A DNA stretch of 29,477 nucleotides, from contig NPFB01000208.1 in the NCBI GenBank assembly GCA_014084085.1, positions 1 through 29,477 of the forward strand. Direction: 5' to 3'. The DNA comes from Hondaea fermentalgiana. Its lineage: Eukaryota > Sar > Bigyra > Thraustochytrida > Thraustochytriidae. Positions 1 to 10,342 of the stretch are shown here, piece after piece. Below the pieces are notes generated by a model. It had not been told where the DNA came from and made no database searches. It saw nothing but the letters and a program-made list of their open reading frames with translations. The position numbers were made by a program, and so were the translations under genes. Within the stretch, counting starts at the first letter, position 1. The number at the start of each line of letters is the position of its first letter.

Positions 1-3000
1 ATGCCGCGCAGAGCCGCCGCAGAGGGCCCCGGAACCGACAGCGGCGCATGGGTGGGCCCGCGCAGAGCGTTGCGAAGGACCCCGCGAAGACCGCCGGCGG
101 GGGGCCGCGGGAGACGCGCGCAGCAGGCCAGGGGCGAGGGGAGGGGCACGGCCACCTCGCTGTCGGCAGCCTCGGCGGCCTCGTCGGCCTCGGGGTCCGC
201 GCCACGGAGCAGCGGCGACGACCTCGCGCGACTGAGGTCAAGAGGGTCTGTCGACATTCTCGCCGCCAAGAGCAGCAGCAGCAATAGCAGCAGCAACAAC
301 TCCGAAAACCCATCGCCAGGCGGGGCCAGAGCACAGCAATCGGACGAAGATGCCGCTTCCAACGCCGAGACGAATATGTCCAGACAAGGATCCGCCATCT
401 TTTCACTCGTCGATCCAGACGAAGAGTTCGAGGACCGCGCCTTCATCCTCGGACGCGGCGGAGGCGGCAGCGCCAACTCGCTTTCCCGAGCCACGCAACA
501 AGCCATGATGTCGCGTCAACACCGCGACCGCTCGGCAAAGTACGCACCGCATGGATCGCTCGGCGACCTTGATCTCGACCTCGGGCTCAACGATGGCGAG
601 ACGAGCGGCAACGACGCTAGCGAAACCGACCTCACAGAGACGAGCTCGCAAGCTCTCTCTTGCGATTTCGTAGGCTTCGAGGACGGTCTTGACGAAGCCG
701 ACCTCATCGATGCCGGTCTCGCTGCCACGCAGGACTCCGTCAAAACCGTCATCACCCAGAGCTTTCGCGCTTGTGCATACACGCTCGAATTCGTTGCAAG
801 TCTTGCACTTCGCGCGCACGACTACAACGATTACCACGACGAAGCGAGCAACCATGGCACGCCGCCCACCTCGCGTGCGATGCCGCCGCATCTGGCCATT
901 GAACCGGGTCAAAGCCCGCATCTCGCTCAACACGCTGCCGCGGGGGCTTCTCTTCAGCAGACTGCGGGTCACTCCTCGTCCGAAGTGTCTAGACTTGCTC
1001 ATCAGCCAACCGGCATCGAGGGACCCTTGGCCTCCGAGTCGCTTCACAACCTCACGCGCGCAACATCGCAACGTGACGGTCAGCGTCCCCCCATGGCTTC
1101 GGAGTCCTCTTCTGCTTTAGGCATGACGGCTTGGAATGGCTCTGGCGGCGTGGCCCGTTCTTTGCAACATCGCACCATGGCGAATGGCGCGAGCGCCCTT
1201 GATGCACGGGGATCCGCCGGCCCGTCCTTCGCACAGCAGTCGCGCCAGATGCGCAGTCTATCCAAGCATAGCAATAGCAGCACCAATAGTTTGCACTACG
1301 AGTCTGCGATCCAGCGCGAAGAACTCCGTCTTGCTTCTCGCGAGCAACAGCGCAAGCTGCAGGCTTTTGCCGGGGAGATCGGGGCGCGCGATCTCTCGAG
1401 TGAAACTTTTGCCGCCCTCTTTGACGACCTTGACCACAACGCTGCAGCCGTGGCGCAAGCCGCCTCTGGCAACAACGGCCGCCCCGCGACATCCTTGACC
1501 GCCTCGATGCCCTCAGAGTTTAAGCTTAACCGCAACATGAGCTTTTTCAGCAATACGAGCGATGATGAAGGCGCCCTCGAAGACCACCAGGAGGAGGAAG
1601 AAGGACAAGAAGAAGAAGAAGGACAAGAAGGGCGAGGAGGACGACCTCCCGAAAGCAATGAAGACGACCATGAGGACGAGCATACCAACTCTAATGACGG
1701 AGATCCCAGCACGCCAGGTGCGTACTCAGAAATGAGCTCTACGCCGAGCCCTGCGAGTCTCTCGGGCCCTGCTGGAGACCACTTCAACAATGGACATTTG
1801 GCTTCGCCCCCGCTGCTTCACGGAATTGGCTTCGGAGGGCCTCGTCCTCTTTCTCGCGCAAGTCACACATCAGCATTGTCGTCCGATACACGAGTCGACG
1901 AAGCGAATGAGGAAGCGCATGAAGACGAGGACGATGAAGGAGGAGGAGTTCAAGCAGATACCGCAATCGCCGCGCAACCCCCGCGGACGTTCACTGACCC
2001 TAGTTCCATTCGCGTCACGGTGCGCGCCCTGGGCAATCGACTAGCGAGCCCCATCAATCTTGCGTCGTCTCTTTTGTACAGCTCCTCGGGCCGCGAACAC
2101 GCTTTCAATGGTGCCGGAAGCAACACGGGATCTTCGCAGACTGCCGGCCAATTCATTAGTCCCGAGACACCAAACATGTGGCCCATGGAGACCATCACTC
2201 CATCCGGGTCACCGCCTCCCTTTTTCATGACGCCGCCCATTACACCCTTTGATCGCACCCAGCGACAGCCGATCCGCAGTCTGCGCAGCAGTCTTCGCAA
2301 AATGTCTCTCAACAGCTTTGGCAGCCTCAAGGACGCCATTGGGAGCTGGCGAAATAGTCGCAAGGTCATCTCGGCCGAACCTGTTCCGAATTCGGCCACG
2401 CGACAGACGGGTCTCTTTGAAGACATTGAAATGTTCCTCCTTGAACGGGTCGACCTCAGCTTCTTTGCAGCTCGAGACTTTGTGCGTCGTATCAAGCGAG
2501 ACGGAACGCGCAGTGCGCTCCTGCAACGTCAAAGTCTCATGGCCTGGAGGGAGTCCACTCGCGACGAGGCTTCCATCGCGTCTTCAAACGCGGAATTAAC
2601 GGCCCGGGTCCACGCGCGCCGTCAAAAGCGCCGCCGCGCGGCCAAATCCCAGCGACGCCTCCCGCCTGGGCAACGCGGCCGCGTTCGAGCTCCTGAGCCC
2701 TGCAATACTGCCGATAACACCGAGCTTAGCCTCCGGCAAAAGATTCTCTCTTCAGCAGTCGGAGTGGCCACCCTGCAGTCCCCACGCCGTCTCGTTGCTC
2801 GGTCGGCACGCCGACTCACACATCTCGCCCTTAAACCTTTTTCCTTTCTCGAGTCGGCCACGCGTCGGTTCGTGCACTTGGAAAACGTCGACGAGCTCAA
2901 AGGTGTTGGCGAGATTGTGCGTCGCCAGGGATACCCTTATCAGGAGATCTTTGTCTGCACAGACGATGGCTACATCCTGCGGCTGGAGCGTCTTCCTAAC

Positions 3001-4149
3001 CCCGGCTCGCGCAAGGTTCTGTACATGCAGCACGGCGTCATGGACAGCAGCTTTGCGTGGGTCGCAAATGGCGCCGATAACGCACTTGCCTACCGTGCGC
3101 ACGACGAGGGTTACGACGTCTTTCTCGGCAACTTTCGCGGTGCAGGAGGCGACGGCGCGCGCCGCCACGTCAAGCCTGACATCACCGACGACGAGTTTTG
3201 GAACTTTTCCATCAACGAGCACGCATTCATGGACATCCCTGCCTTTATCAAGATTATCATGCGTACCAAGCAAATGGAGGCCGTCACACTGAAAAAGGGT
3301 GCCGCCGCCATCGAACGTCCTCGAATCACCGCCGTCGCGCACTCCATGGGTGGAGCGGCCATGATCATGTACGTCATTCACAAGCGTCTGCGTAACGAGC
3401 GCCACCATTTGGATGGCATGGTGCTTGTTTCGCCCGCCGGCATCCACGTCGAGTCCCCCCTGTATGCGCAAGTTGGCGGCCGTCTTGTCGATGTGACGCT
3501 GGCACGCATGCTTCACTCGCTGCGTCTCCCCACAGACGCTCTCACTCGCGCTGCCGTCAAGTTTGTACACGATATCAAACTCAGTGTACCAGCGCTTGAG
3601 GATATCATCTCGCTCGTGCTCATTTACGGTATTGGTGGCGACCGAAAGCAGCCGCGTCGGGGACCCTTTTCCGCCGTGCAGCAGCTCACCTACAATGTTC
3701 TCACTTGTGGCACGTCGACCAAGGCCTTTGTGCATCTTCGTCAATTCATTGCATCCAAGGAGTTCCGCGCCTTTGATTACGAGCCGACCGCATATCCTCG
3801 GCACTACACCTCGTACAAAGGTGGCAACATGGAGCACTACGGCTCGCCCGAGCCGCCCGAGTTCACCTCCATGTATCATCTTATCGACATTCCCGTGCAC
3901 CTCATTGCGGGTCGCGGGGACCGTCTCATCGGCCCGACCAACATCCTCCGCCATCATGACGCAATGAAAGAGCATGGGGTTGATGTGACAATCGAGAGCA
4001 TTGACCATTGCGGCCACGTCGATTTTACCTGTGGACTTCATGCTAGGGCACTCAAGGGCATTCTTAGTGCCATTGATGCCATGGCGGATCGAATCGAGCA
4101 AAGTCATGCTGCACTGCGCGTGGCGGATGCGACGGGCGGCAATGCATGA
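1..4149 (+). CDS. Large protein with C-terminal acid-lipase-type alpha/beta hydrolase (5' end possibly incomplete)
   Basis: The frame encodes 1382 residues and ends in TGA. The last part (about 965-1365) is an alpha/beta hydrolase of the lysosomal/gastric acid lipase family, expected to hydrolyse acylglycerols or sterol esters. It opens with the family's N-terminal lipase region (GEIVRRQGYPYQE...TDDGYIL), then YMQHGVMDSS in the oxyanion region. The nucleophile elbow is AHSMGG (Ser1115), the acid is Asp1307 in AGRGD, and the base is His1339 in GHVDF, matching HLDF of acid lipases; the triad is complete. Residues 1-960 have no recognisable domain: they are Ser/Ala/Gln-rich with an acidic Glu/Asp stretch around 524-560 and a basic patch (RRQKRRRAAK) just before the lipase. 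I see no clear signal peptide, so a secreted or lysosomal location is not supported. Usual family length is about 400 residues, so the extension is exceptional. The ATG is the first base of the window, so a more upstream start cannot be excluded. It converges with the NTPase gene 146 bases away. Confidence 0.85.
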   Translation: MPRRAAAEGPGTDSGAWVGPRRALRRTPRRPPAGGRGRRAQQARGEGRGTATSLSAASAASSASGSAPRSSGDDLARLRSRGSVDILAAKSSSSNSSSNNSENPSPGGARAQQSDEDAASNAETNMSRQGSAIFSLVDPDEEFEDRAFILGRGGGGSANSLSRATQQAMMSRQHRDRSAKYAPHGSLGDLDLDLGLNDGETSGNDASETDLTETSSQALSCDFVGFEDGLDEADLIDAGLAATQDSVKTVITQSFRACAYTLEFVASLALRAHDYNDYHDEASNHGTPPTSRAMPPHLAIEPGQSPHLAQHAAAGASLQQTAGHSSSEVSRLAHQPTGIEGPLASESLHNLTRATSQRDGQRPPMASESSSALGMTAWNGSGGVARSLQHRTMANGASALDARGSAGPSFAQQSRQMRSLSKHSNSSTNSLHYESAIQREELRLASREQQRKLQAFAGEIGARDLSSETFAALFDDLDHNAAAVAQAASGNNGRPATSLTASMPSEFKLNRNMSFFSNTSDDEGALEDHQEEEEGQEEEEGQEGRGGRPPESNEDDHEDEHTNSNDGDPSTPGAYSEMSSTPSPASLSGPAGDHFNNGHLASPPLLHGIGFGGPRPLSRASHTSALSSDTRVDEANEEAHEDEDDEGGGVQADTAIAAQPPRTFTDPSSIRVTVRALGNRLASPINLASSLLYSSSGREHAFNGAGSNTGSSQTAGQFISPETPNMWPMETITPSGSPPPFFMTPPITPFDRTQRQPIRSLRSSLRKMSLNSFGSLKDAIGSWRNSRKVISAEPVPNSATRQTGLFEDIEMFLLERVDLSFFAARDFVRRIKRDGTRSALLQRQSLMAWRESTRDEASIASSNAELTARVHARRQKRRRAAKSQRRLPPGQRGRVRAPEPCNTADNTELSLRQKILSSAVGVATLQSPRRLVARSARRLTHLALKPFSFLESATRRFVHLENVDELKGVGEIVRRQGYPYQEIFVCTDDGYILRLERLPNPGSRKVLYMQHGVMDSSFAWVANGADNALAYRAHDEGYDVFLGNFRGAGGDGARRHVKPDITDDEFWNFSINEHAFMDIPAFIKIIMRTKQMEAVTLKKGAAAIERPRITAVAHSMGGAAMIMYVIHKRLRNERHHLDGMVLVSPAGIHVESPLYAQVGGRLVDVTLARMLHSLRLPTDALTRAAVKFVHDIKLSVPALEDIISLVLIYGIGGDRKQPRRGPFSAVQQLTYNVLTCGTSTKAFVHLRQFIASKEFRAFDYEPTAYPRHYTSYKGGNMEHYGSPEPPEFTSMYHLIDIPVHLIAGRGDRLIGPTNILRHHDAMKEHGVDVTIESIDHCGHVDFTCGLHARALKGILSAIDAMADRIEQSHAALRVADATGGNA

Positions 4150-4201
4150 AAAGCGACCGTTCCCAAAAGTCATGTGTAGTAAACCCAAAACATTTTTTTC
4201 T

Positions 4202-4228
4202 CTTGATCTTGATCCTGATCTTGATCTT
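4202..4228. repeat. CTTGAT hexamer repeat between convergent genes
   Basis: Four to five imperfect CTTGAT units lie in the 146-base spacer between the lipase stop and the NTPase stop. The spacer must hold both 3' ends. No other structure is seen. Confidence 0.7.
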
Positions 4229-4295
4229 TGCACGCGACATTGGGTTTTTGCTTCATCACGAAGATAGCTTACAACTTATGGGTGGAACGAGGGGT

Positions 4296-7200
4296 CTAAC
4301 GTCGGTCTGCATCAGAGTAATTATTGCTGGTTGGAGGCCCAAGGACAGACTTGCGCATCGCGCGATGAACGTCTACGCTGATACGAGGAGGCAGAGAGAC
4401 GGGTTTCTTATTGGCTGCACCAAAGAGAAACTTGGTTCGTTTGTCCATCTCCGCCTTGGAAAGCTTGCGCTGTTCGCGAACCTTAGACTGTACTGCCTCT
4501 TTGGTCACCTCGGTACGAAAATTGGGAATACCCACAGCTTTGGCGCAGGCGGCAAGAAGCGCCTCGACCGCAGCATGCGCGTCCGCTTCCCCGTCCTCAT
4601 CCGCAGCCGGGCCAATCGCCCCACGTCTGTACTGCCCCAGGCTGACTTTGACCTGCTCGACGAGAGCTTCTGAGGTGAGCTGATTCTCCCGCGTGACACG
4701 CAAGCGCTCTTCGGCGGCTTCGCACTGCTTGGAGCACTCCTCAATCTTGAGACCAATCGTCACCGATTTCGACGCTTTACGCTTGCAGACACGCTGCCTG
4801 TCCTTTTGCAAGTCCTCGAGACGCGTCTTGAGATCCTTGATTTGCCGAAAGGCTTGACGCCGGCGCGCTAGCAGATCCTCCGTCTTCTGGCACGAGTCGT
4901 TGAACTTGAGGCAAATCTCATGCACATCAGATGACCCGGCAAGCTTGCGCAGCTTGCGAAAGGCCTTGTGACGTTTCATGGCCAGCGCCTTGCTGTGTTG
5001 GACTTCGTCGAGGTCGCCCTCCAAGACCTCCTCGACGAGCTTTTGCCTGTGCGCCTCTTTCCAGCGTCGTTGGGTCATCTCATACGTAATCGGTTCCGCC
5101 TGAGTGGACGCAATGATCGCGCGTCGGTGCGCTTCCCGTTCGGCCTTGATTCGGCGGCTACGTCTTTCGTTTTCGCGCCACTGGAATAACTTGTTCAGGA
5201 CCTCGTTATGTTTTTCCCGACGCAGATCGAGAGCCGTTTCGATTGCAGGCTGCTCTTGCTCGCGCGCGCGTCGCAAAAATAAATGCACCTCATCGAGATC
5301 TTTTGTGAGCGAAATGCGGTCTTCGCGCATACTTTCGAGAAGACCTTCCATTTGCAAAACGTGCTTTTCGTCATGTGCAGGATACTTTTCGCAAGTCTTG
5401 GCGATACGCTTCAGAGCGACAAGGACAGTCTCTTCACGAGCAATGGCATGCGTTGTGGCAGTGACATCATTTGTAAGCTGCGAGATCGTCTGCTCGCCCT
5501 CTCGAATGCAAGTTTCCGTGTACCGGTCGAGCTCGATGCGTTCGTAAACCTGCTGCATGAGCGCCTCGAGGTCGTCCTCTTTACGATTGGCCTCAAAGTG
5601 CAAATCGTCGAGGGTCTTGCGAAAGTCGGCCAACATGCCATTCATCTCTGCAACGCGCGCCTCCTGCTCCGTTGTCGGGTACGAGCGAAGATGAGCGGGA
5701 AGACTCGCTCGCATCTGCGACAAAACGCTCCCAACATCGCGCTGATCGGGCTTGGATTTGGCAGCCCGCAAGACCCGCCCCTCTTGAGCTGCCTTGATCG
5801 CCTCCGGATCCACAAATCCACCGTTGAAAAACGCCATCTTGTCCGTACTTGGACGCTCGCGCTGCATCATTTCAAAGGTCGGGAAGCGCGTCCCGTGGCG
5901 AAGCGTACGGACCGAAGGTGACGAATAAGGCACCTCATTGGGAGGAAGACGCTGAGCTACGTGGTGCGAAGGCCCAAAACCTTGCTGCAACAACGATGAG
6001 TCGCCCGTTTTCACCGTCAAGGTCGTACCCATGCCCATGCCCGCGCCCACAGTAGGTGAGCCCAACGACGGCAAGCTTGGCGTCGACTGCGTCAGACACG
6101 CGGGCAAGGTGATCTTGGACTTAGTTAGTCGCTTGGGAGGTGGTGGACGGTCGCTTTTGGGATCCTTCTTCTTTCTCAGCCAAAAAACGTCCGCCGGCAT
6201 GGGCGGTGGGTCGATGTCACCGGGACCGCCCGCATGGGCCAAGGCTGCATACGCGTGGTAAAGCGCCATCCACGGAAAGTGAATCCAGACCCATCGCTGG
6301 TAGGAATAATAGTTCTCGCCATAGGTATTACCGCGGAAACGATCGCCTTCGCTTGCGCGTTGTTTTGCATGCTTGGCCTGGAAACGTTCTTGCTGCTCGA
6401 TACGAAAGCGAAAAAACTGACTCTGCTTCCTTTGCATAGACAAGAGCTTTTGCTTCTCATCCACATCAGAAACCTTGGAGATCGCCTGCGTGCGCTGCGC
6501 TAAATGCTGTTCATTCATCATCTCCTCGCGCATTGACCGAGCTAACGCAAGTTTTGCGCCGGTCGATTCGACATCGAGCTTCCATCCATGCTCGCGAATG
6601 TGCTTGTCTTTGGCAGACTCGTCCGAGGTGCTCGGTCCGCCGTGCGGAAGTTCGACGTCGAGCAAGGCAACGCGAGATTCACGCAGTGGCGGATGTAAAT
6701 AGTCTGGAGCAGAGACCTCGAGATGGCCAAAGGCGTACAGAAACTCGCAGATTTCCATGATGGCCGTTGCCAGCGCGCGGATGCGATCAACGTGGCCTCG
6801 AGCTCGGCCTTGTTCGATCTCTACGGCACGAGTGTAATGCTCCACGGGATCGCACTTGAGCCAGCACTTGGCGGGGGCGTCGGCCTCATCGTCTCCGGGT
6901 CCAAAAGGAGGCACCAATCCAAAACTTTGACCCGGAAGACTCTCGCTTGGTCCAAGGACGGGAGATTTTCCGTCGCTCGCATCTGTAGGAAGACCGTCAT
7001 CCGTAGTATCGTCTTGGCTGGAATCGCCATCGCTTGCGTCCGCAGCCATGGGGTCGAGCGAACTGTCTGCGGCCCGCATTGCCGAGCTTGAAAGATCTTT
7101 CCAGTATTGAAGCAGGTCACTTCGCAGCACAGGCGTTGCGTCCCAGAGCGCGCGAAAGGTATAAAGATCGGCTATTGCATTGAGCAAGCCGACCCAGCGT

Positions 7201-9755
7201 CCATTTGACGCCAAAAGCCACGGGTACTCCTCGACGAATCGTTGATCGGGGCGAGCCAAACTGGGCGCTGATGCATCCGCAGACGGCCTTTTCTGCTTGG
7301 CAGAAAGCACCTGGACGAGGACGAGGCGCCATCTTGCAGAGAGGTTGTTGACCTCCCAGGAACACGAGTCCTTGCGCGCATAGTCTTCCTCGCAGGGACG
7401 AGGTTTGCGTTTGGGGCTCGAAGTTGACGTTGTCTGCGGTCGTGAAGGAGACTGTGGACTCGAAGGCTCAAGAAAGGAGCTTTCTTCATCGAATTCGGAC
7501 TTGAGCTTGCCATAGAGTCTGCGCTCGAGCGTTTTGTGAATCTTTTCCACATGGGCCACAGTTGGCGCGTAGTCTGGACTGCTGAGTACGACCCGGGTAA
7601 CGGCGAGATGTGTGGGTCTGTCTGCTGGTACAACCGAAAAAAGCCCATCTGATGCTGTGATTGTAAAACAGGGCAAGACCGCCTTGAGCTGTTCCTTTAC
7701 ATTTTCGGGGACAATGGAAGCAGGCGCTTCGGCTTCTTCCTCTTCTGGCATGGTTTCATTGAGCAGCCAGTCTTCCAGAGAATCATCTGCCATTTTCAAT
7801 ACCGGCTCTTGAAACGAGTCCGTGTCTTCGGCAGCCTCGAGATCCTTTCGACATGCTTCGTCAAGGGTGTCGCTGACTTCCTCGAGCGTCAGACCATAAC
7901 GGGATGCGCAAATGTATCCCAACGCCTTGTAGAGCCAGTCCCCGAGTGGCTCACGTTTCGCGCCGCCGAGAAGGTGCACGGGAAACTTTTGCATTTCACG
8001 CAAGGTCTCATCGACTTCACTCGCATTGAGGCTGGCGCCCTTTGCCTCTGTCGCACATTCTTCTTTCGTTTCCTCCGTTTTAGCGGGTTCCTCGTCCTCG
8101 AACTCGTCTTCGCTGTACGCAGATCCGTCGTCATCGTCGTTGTCTTGATCGTTGTTGTCGCCTCCCTCGCTCTTGCTTTCGCGCCAAAGATCACCGTTCT
8201 CAGCTTCATCATCATCCAAGAGACCCTGACCCGTGGTGAGGATACTGTGGAGCTCGCGCCACTGCGCGAGCTCGCGCGGGGATGGGAGTGGTTTCTTGTC
8301 GGCAGAGCTGGGACGTAGAACTTCGGTGATGCACGCACTTTGTTGCGCAGCCTCCCAGGCCGCTGTCACGGAAATGCGAGTCGGATAGTTTCCTCGTGCG
8401 AAAAAGTGCATGAGTGTCTCCACGACAGCAGACACGATACCGCTTCTAGGACTGCGTTGAACAGCACAAATCTTTTTCACCAAATCGTGAACATCGTAAC
8501 TAAGCTGCGCGGCCAAGTGAATTGCCCGCAAGGCCACAAAGAGGGCGCCGATCGAGCCGACTTTGGATGCAAACACAGCCAAATGGGCAACGTGAGTTCC
8601 GAGAATGGATAGCGCTCGTGGTGCCGTGGCGATTGGTTTAGTTGAGGTTCCCTTGTCGCAAATATCGGGGTTTTGTGCTTCGAGGGCGCGCTGGGCTGTC
8701 CACTTGATGAAAGCCTCGATTATTGATGCGGCGCGCTCCTCGCTTGGAGCGTTGTCAAAAAAGGCAAACTCGATGCCTTTTTCGCGGGTAACCCGCGCGA
8801 GATTGGCCTCATCGTCGCTGGAAGTATTATCTCCGTACATTTGCTGGATATTGAGGTCGCTGTAGGTCCCAAGCGGTTCCGAGAGGGTCCGTGGCGAAGT
8901 GGAAGATCTCGCTCCCACTGTGGCGGTGCATGCCGTATCTTGCGAATCGCCTTTTGCAACAGGATCCTCCTGTGTTTCTGGGTTCTCGATCTTTTCCTCC
9001 TCTTCATCGAGTTCCTTGAGATGAGCCAGACGGTGAGCGCCCCCCGAAGCAGAAAAGGGGCGCGGGTCCTGCACTCTTGCAAAGAGAATGACGCGGACAT
9101 TTGCTGGAAGAGCATTGGGAAGCCATTGAAGAGCTGTCCCATCGTTGCCAAGCGTACTTTCGAGCCTGTCGACGGCGTCTACGACGAGCACGATTCGTTT
9201 GGCCTTGCGCGCCGCCTGACGGATGAGTGTCTGAAGACTTGATAAGAGGACGCCCTCGTCTTCTGAGGTTTCTGTACTTTCAAGATCGAATGCGCGCGCA
9301 AGCTCAAAGTTTATGGCTTGCAAAAGCAATGGGAGACGCTGACTTGAAGTAGAGCTGCCGACGTAAAAGGCTTTGACAAGTTCCTGCGAAGCACAAGTTT
9401 GCGCGCGGGATTTTTCCGGATCCGCGGTTGCAGTTTTGACGACGACGACCTCTTCTGAGGCGTCCTGAGCGCTCTTTTCCTGCGTTGCAATCATTTTCTG
9501 GCGCAAATCTCGTTCAAAGTAAGCGGCAAGGGAAGACTTTCCTGCGCCGGGTGGGGCGCCAACGAGCAGAGGCGCCTTTTCGATTTCCTCATCGCCATCG
9601 CCAACATGAACGTAGGCATCGAGGGCCTCGAGGATGTCGGGTGGAAAGGACTCGGGACCAGGTACGAGTCTGTACGCGAGCTGCTCCCCCAGCGCCTGCT
9701 GCAGGAGGTACTCGCGGTCGACCCTGGCCACGATGTTGCGTTTGCGCGACGGCAT
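4296..9755 (-). CDS. NACHT/STAND-like P-loop NTPase with long C-terminal coiled coil
   Basis: The protein has 1819 residues; ATG at 9755 has A at -3, and the stop is TAG. The N-terminal NTPase shows Walker A GAPPGAGKSS (66-75, Lys73), Walker B IVLVVDAVDRL (188-198, Asp193), and then WLPNALPANVRVILFAR, the strand/sensor pattern of NACHT proteins such as nephrocystin-3, NWD1 and TEP1. A stretch around 605-640 (YICASRYGLTLEEVSDTL) resembles the winged-helix segment that follows NACHT modules in that group. An Asp/Glu-rich linker lies near 525-570. From about 1310 to 1790 the protein is highly charged and heptad-like, a predicted long coiled coil. Before it sits an aromatic motif (YYSYQRWVWIHFPWMALY). 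I see no clear TPR, WD40 or ankyrin repeats, which many relatives use as sensors. A ciliary or scaffold role is possible by analogy with nephrocystin-3, but this is inference. The NTPase class is firm; the cellular job is unknown. Confidence 0.8.
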   Translation of the reverse strand: MPSRKRNIVARVDREYLLQQALGEQLAYRLVPGPESFPPDILEALDAYVHVGDGDEEIEKAPLLVGAPPGAGKSSLAAYFERDLRQKMIATQEKSAQDASEEVVVVKTATADPEKSRAQTCASQELVKAFYVGSSTSSQRLPLLLQAINFELARAFDLESTETSEDEGVLLSSLQTLIRQAARKAKRIVLVVDAVDRLESTLGNDGTALQWLPNALPANVRVILFARVQDPRPFSASGGAHRLAHLKELDEEEEKIENPETQEDPVAKGDSQDTACTATVGARSSTSPRTLSEPLGTYSDLNIQQMYGDNTSSDDEANLARVTREKGIEFAFFDNAPSEERAASIIEAFIKWTAQRALEAQNPDICDKGTSTKPIATAPRALSILGTHVAHLAVFASKVGSIGALFVALRAIHLAAQLSYDVHDLVKKICAVQRSPRSGIVSAVVETLMHFFARGNYPTRISVTAAWEAAQQSACITEVLRPSSADKKPLPSPRELAQWRELHSILTTGQGLLDDDEAENGDLWRESKSEGGDNNDQDNDDDDGSAYSEDEFEDEEPAKTEETKEECATEAKGASLNASEVDETLREMQKFPVHLLGGAKREPLGDWLYKALGYICASRYGLTLEEVSDTLDEACRKDLEAAEDTDSFQEPVLKMADDSLEDWLLNETMPEEEEAEAPASIVPENVKEQLKAVLPCFTITASDGLFSVVPADRPTHLAVTRVVLSSPDYAPTVAHVEKIHKTLERRLYGKLKSEFDEESSFLEPSSPQSPSRPQTTSTSSPKRKPRPCEEDYARKDSCSWEVNNLSARWRLVLVQVLSAKQKRPSADASAPSLARPDQRFVEEYPWLLASNGRWVGLLNAIADLYTFRALWDATPVLRSDLLQYWKDLSSSAMRAADSSLDPMAADASDGDSSQDDTTDDGLPTDASDGKSPVLGPSESLPGQSFGLVPPFGPGDDEADAPAKCWLKCDPVEHYTRAVEIEQGRARGHVDRIRALATAIMEICEFLYAFGHLEVSAPDYLHPPLRESRVALLDVELPHGGPSTSDESAKDKHIREHGWKLDVESTGAKLALARSMREEMMNEQHLAQRTQAISKVSDVDEKQKLLSMQRKQSQFFRFRIEQQERFQAKHAKQRASEGDRFRGNTYGENYYSYQRWVWIHFPWMALYHAYAALAHAGGPGDIDPPPMPADVFWLRKKKDPKSDRPPPPKRLTKSKITLPACLTQSTPSLPSLGSPTVGAGMGMGTTLTVKTGDSSLLQQGFGPSHHVAQRLPPNEVPYSSPSVRTLRHGTRFPTFEMMQRERPSTDKMAFFNGGFVDPEAIKAAQEGRVLRAAKSKPDQRDVGSVLSQMRASLPAHLRSYPTTEQEARVAEMNGMLADFRKTLDDLHFEANRKEDDLEALMQQVYERIELDRYTETCIREGEQTISQLTNDVTATTHAIAREETVLVALKRIAKTCEKYPAHDEKHVLQMEGLLESMREDRISLTKDLDEVHLFLRRAREQEQPAIETALDLRREKHNEVLNKLFQWRENERRSRRIKAEREAHRRAIIASTQAEPITYEMTQRRWKEAHRQKLVEEVLEGDLDEVQHSKALAMKRHKAFRKLRKLAGSSDVHEICLKFNDSCQKTEDLLARRRQAFRQIKDLKTRLEDLQKDRQRVCKRKASKSVTIGLKIEECSKQCEAAEERLRVTRENQLTSEALVEQVKVSLGQYRRGAIGPAADEDGEADAHAAVEALLAACAKAVGIPNFRTEVTKEAVQSKVREQRKLSKAEMDKRTKFLFGAANKKPVSLPPRISVDVHRAMRKSVLGPPTSNNYSDADRR

Positions 9756-10342
9756 GCTTGGCTACTTCGAGACGGCCAGCCTCGAGCGTTTTCGGCCGCA
9801 GGTGCGCGAACGTGGACGTGCACGTCAGCACGTCCTGCGACGTCGACCTTTGCTGCGCCCGCCGGCGCCTGCCGCAGTCTTTTATACTCCCTCCCTGACT
9901 GCCTCGTCGTGAAAAAAACCTAAGTCGTCGTGGTCAGGGGTCGCGGGCAAGGTTCAACGGATAGGATGAAAAGTCATGCAACATTCTATACATTCATACA
10001 AACATGCATGCACTGGGCTCGCAATGGGGACCACGAGGTAGGTAGAGCTGATGTGTGACGAAGAGGAAGGGGCAAGGTAAGAAATCGAGAGGAGCAAGAA
10101 GTCTCGCAAGCGGAGACCCAATCGGGAGCTGTCATTTCGGTGTCCTTTGTGTCGAGGGCAATTGCAAAGGGCTGCGGTCATGCCTCGCATGAGTATACAT
10201 ACTTTTGTGCAATGCAACACAAAGCAAAGACCAAGTTCGAAGGCCGGGCGACAGAAAAAAGGATCAAGCGCCGAACGAGGTTGATGCACGTACGAAATAA
10301 TGTAGCGACGTGTGTAGAGTCGCGTTCTTATGTTTAAAGTGA
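9756..10342. other. Spacer: NTPase promoter side and carrier 3' side
   Basis: This stretch separates two genes transcribed leftward. It should contain the promoter and leader of the NTPase gene and the 3' end of the mitochondrial carrier gene. The only convincing element is a TATA-like box at 9880-9886. No additional gene, tRNA or repeat was recognised. Confidence 0.5.
9880..9886 (-). promoter_or_regulatory. TATA-like box upstream of the NTPase gene
   Basis: The minus strand reads GGGAGTATAAAAGAC, an excellent TATA-box match. It lies about 125 bases upstream of the ATG at 9755 and in the right orientation. No other gene in the window has an equally clear TATA. The assignment is by motif and position only. 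Confidence 0.5.

Noticed and set aside
2752..4233. 493-codon open frame on the minus strand opposite the lipase
   Set aside because: It mirrors the strongly conserved hydrolase coding strand; its peptide has no recognisable domain and the lipase motifs on the plus strand are unambiguous.
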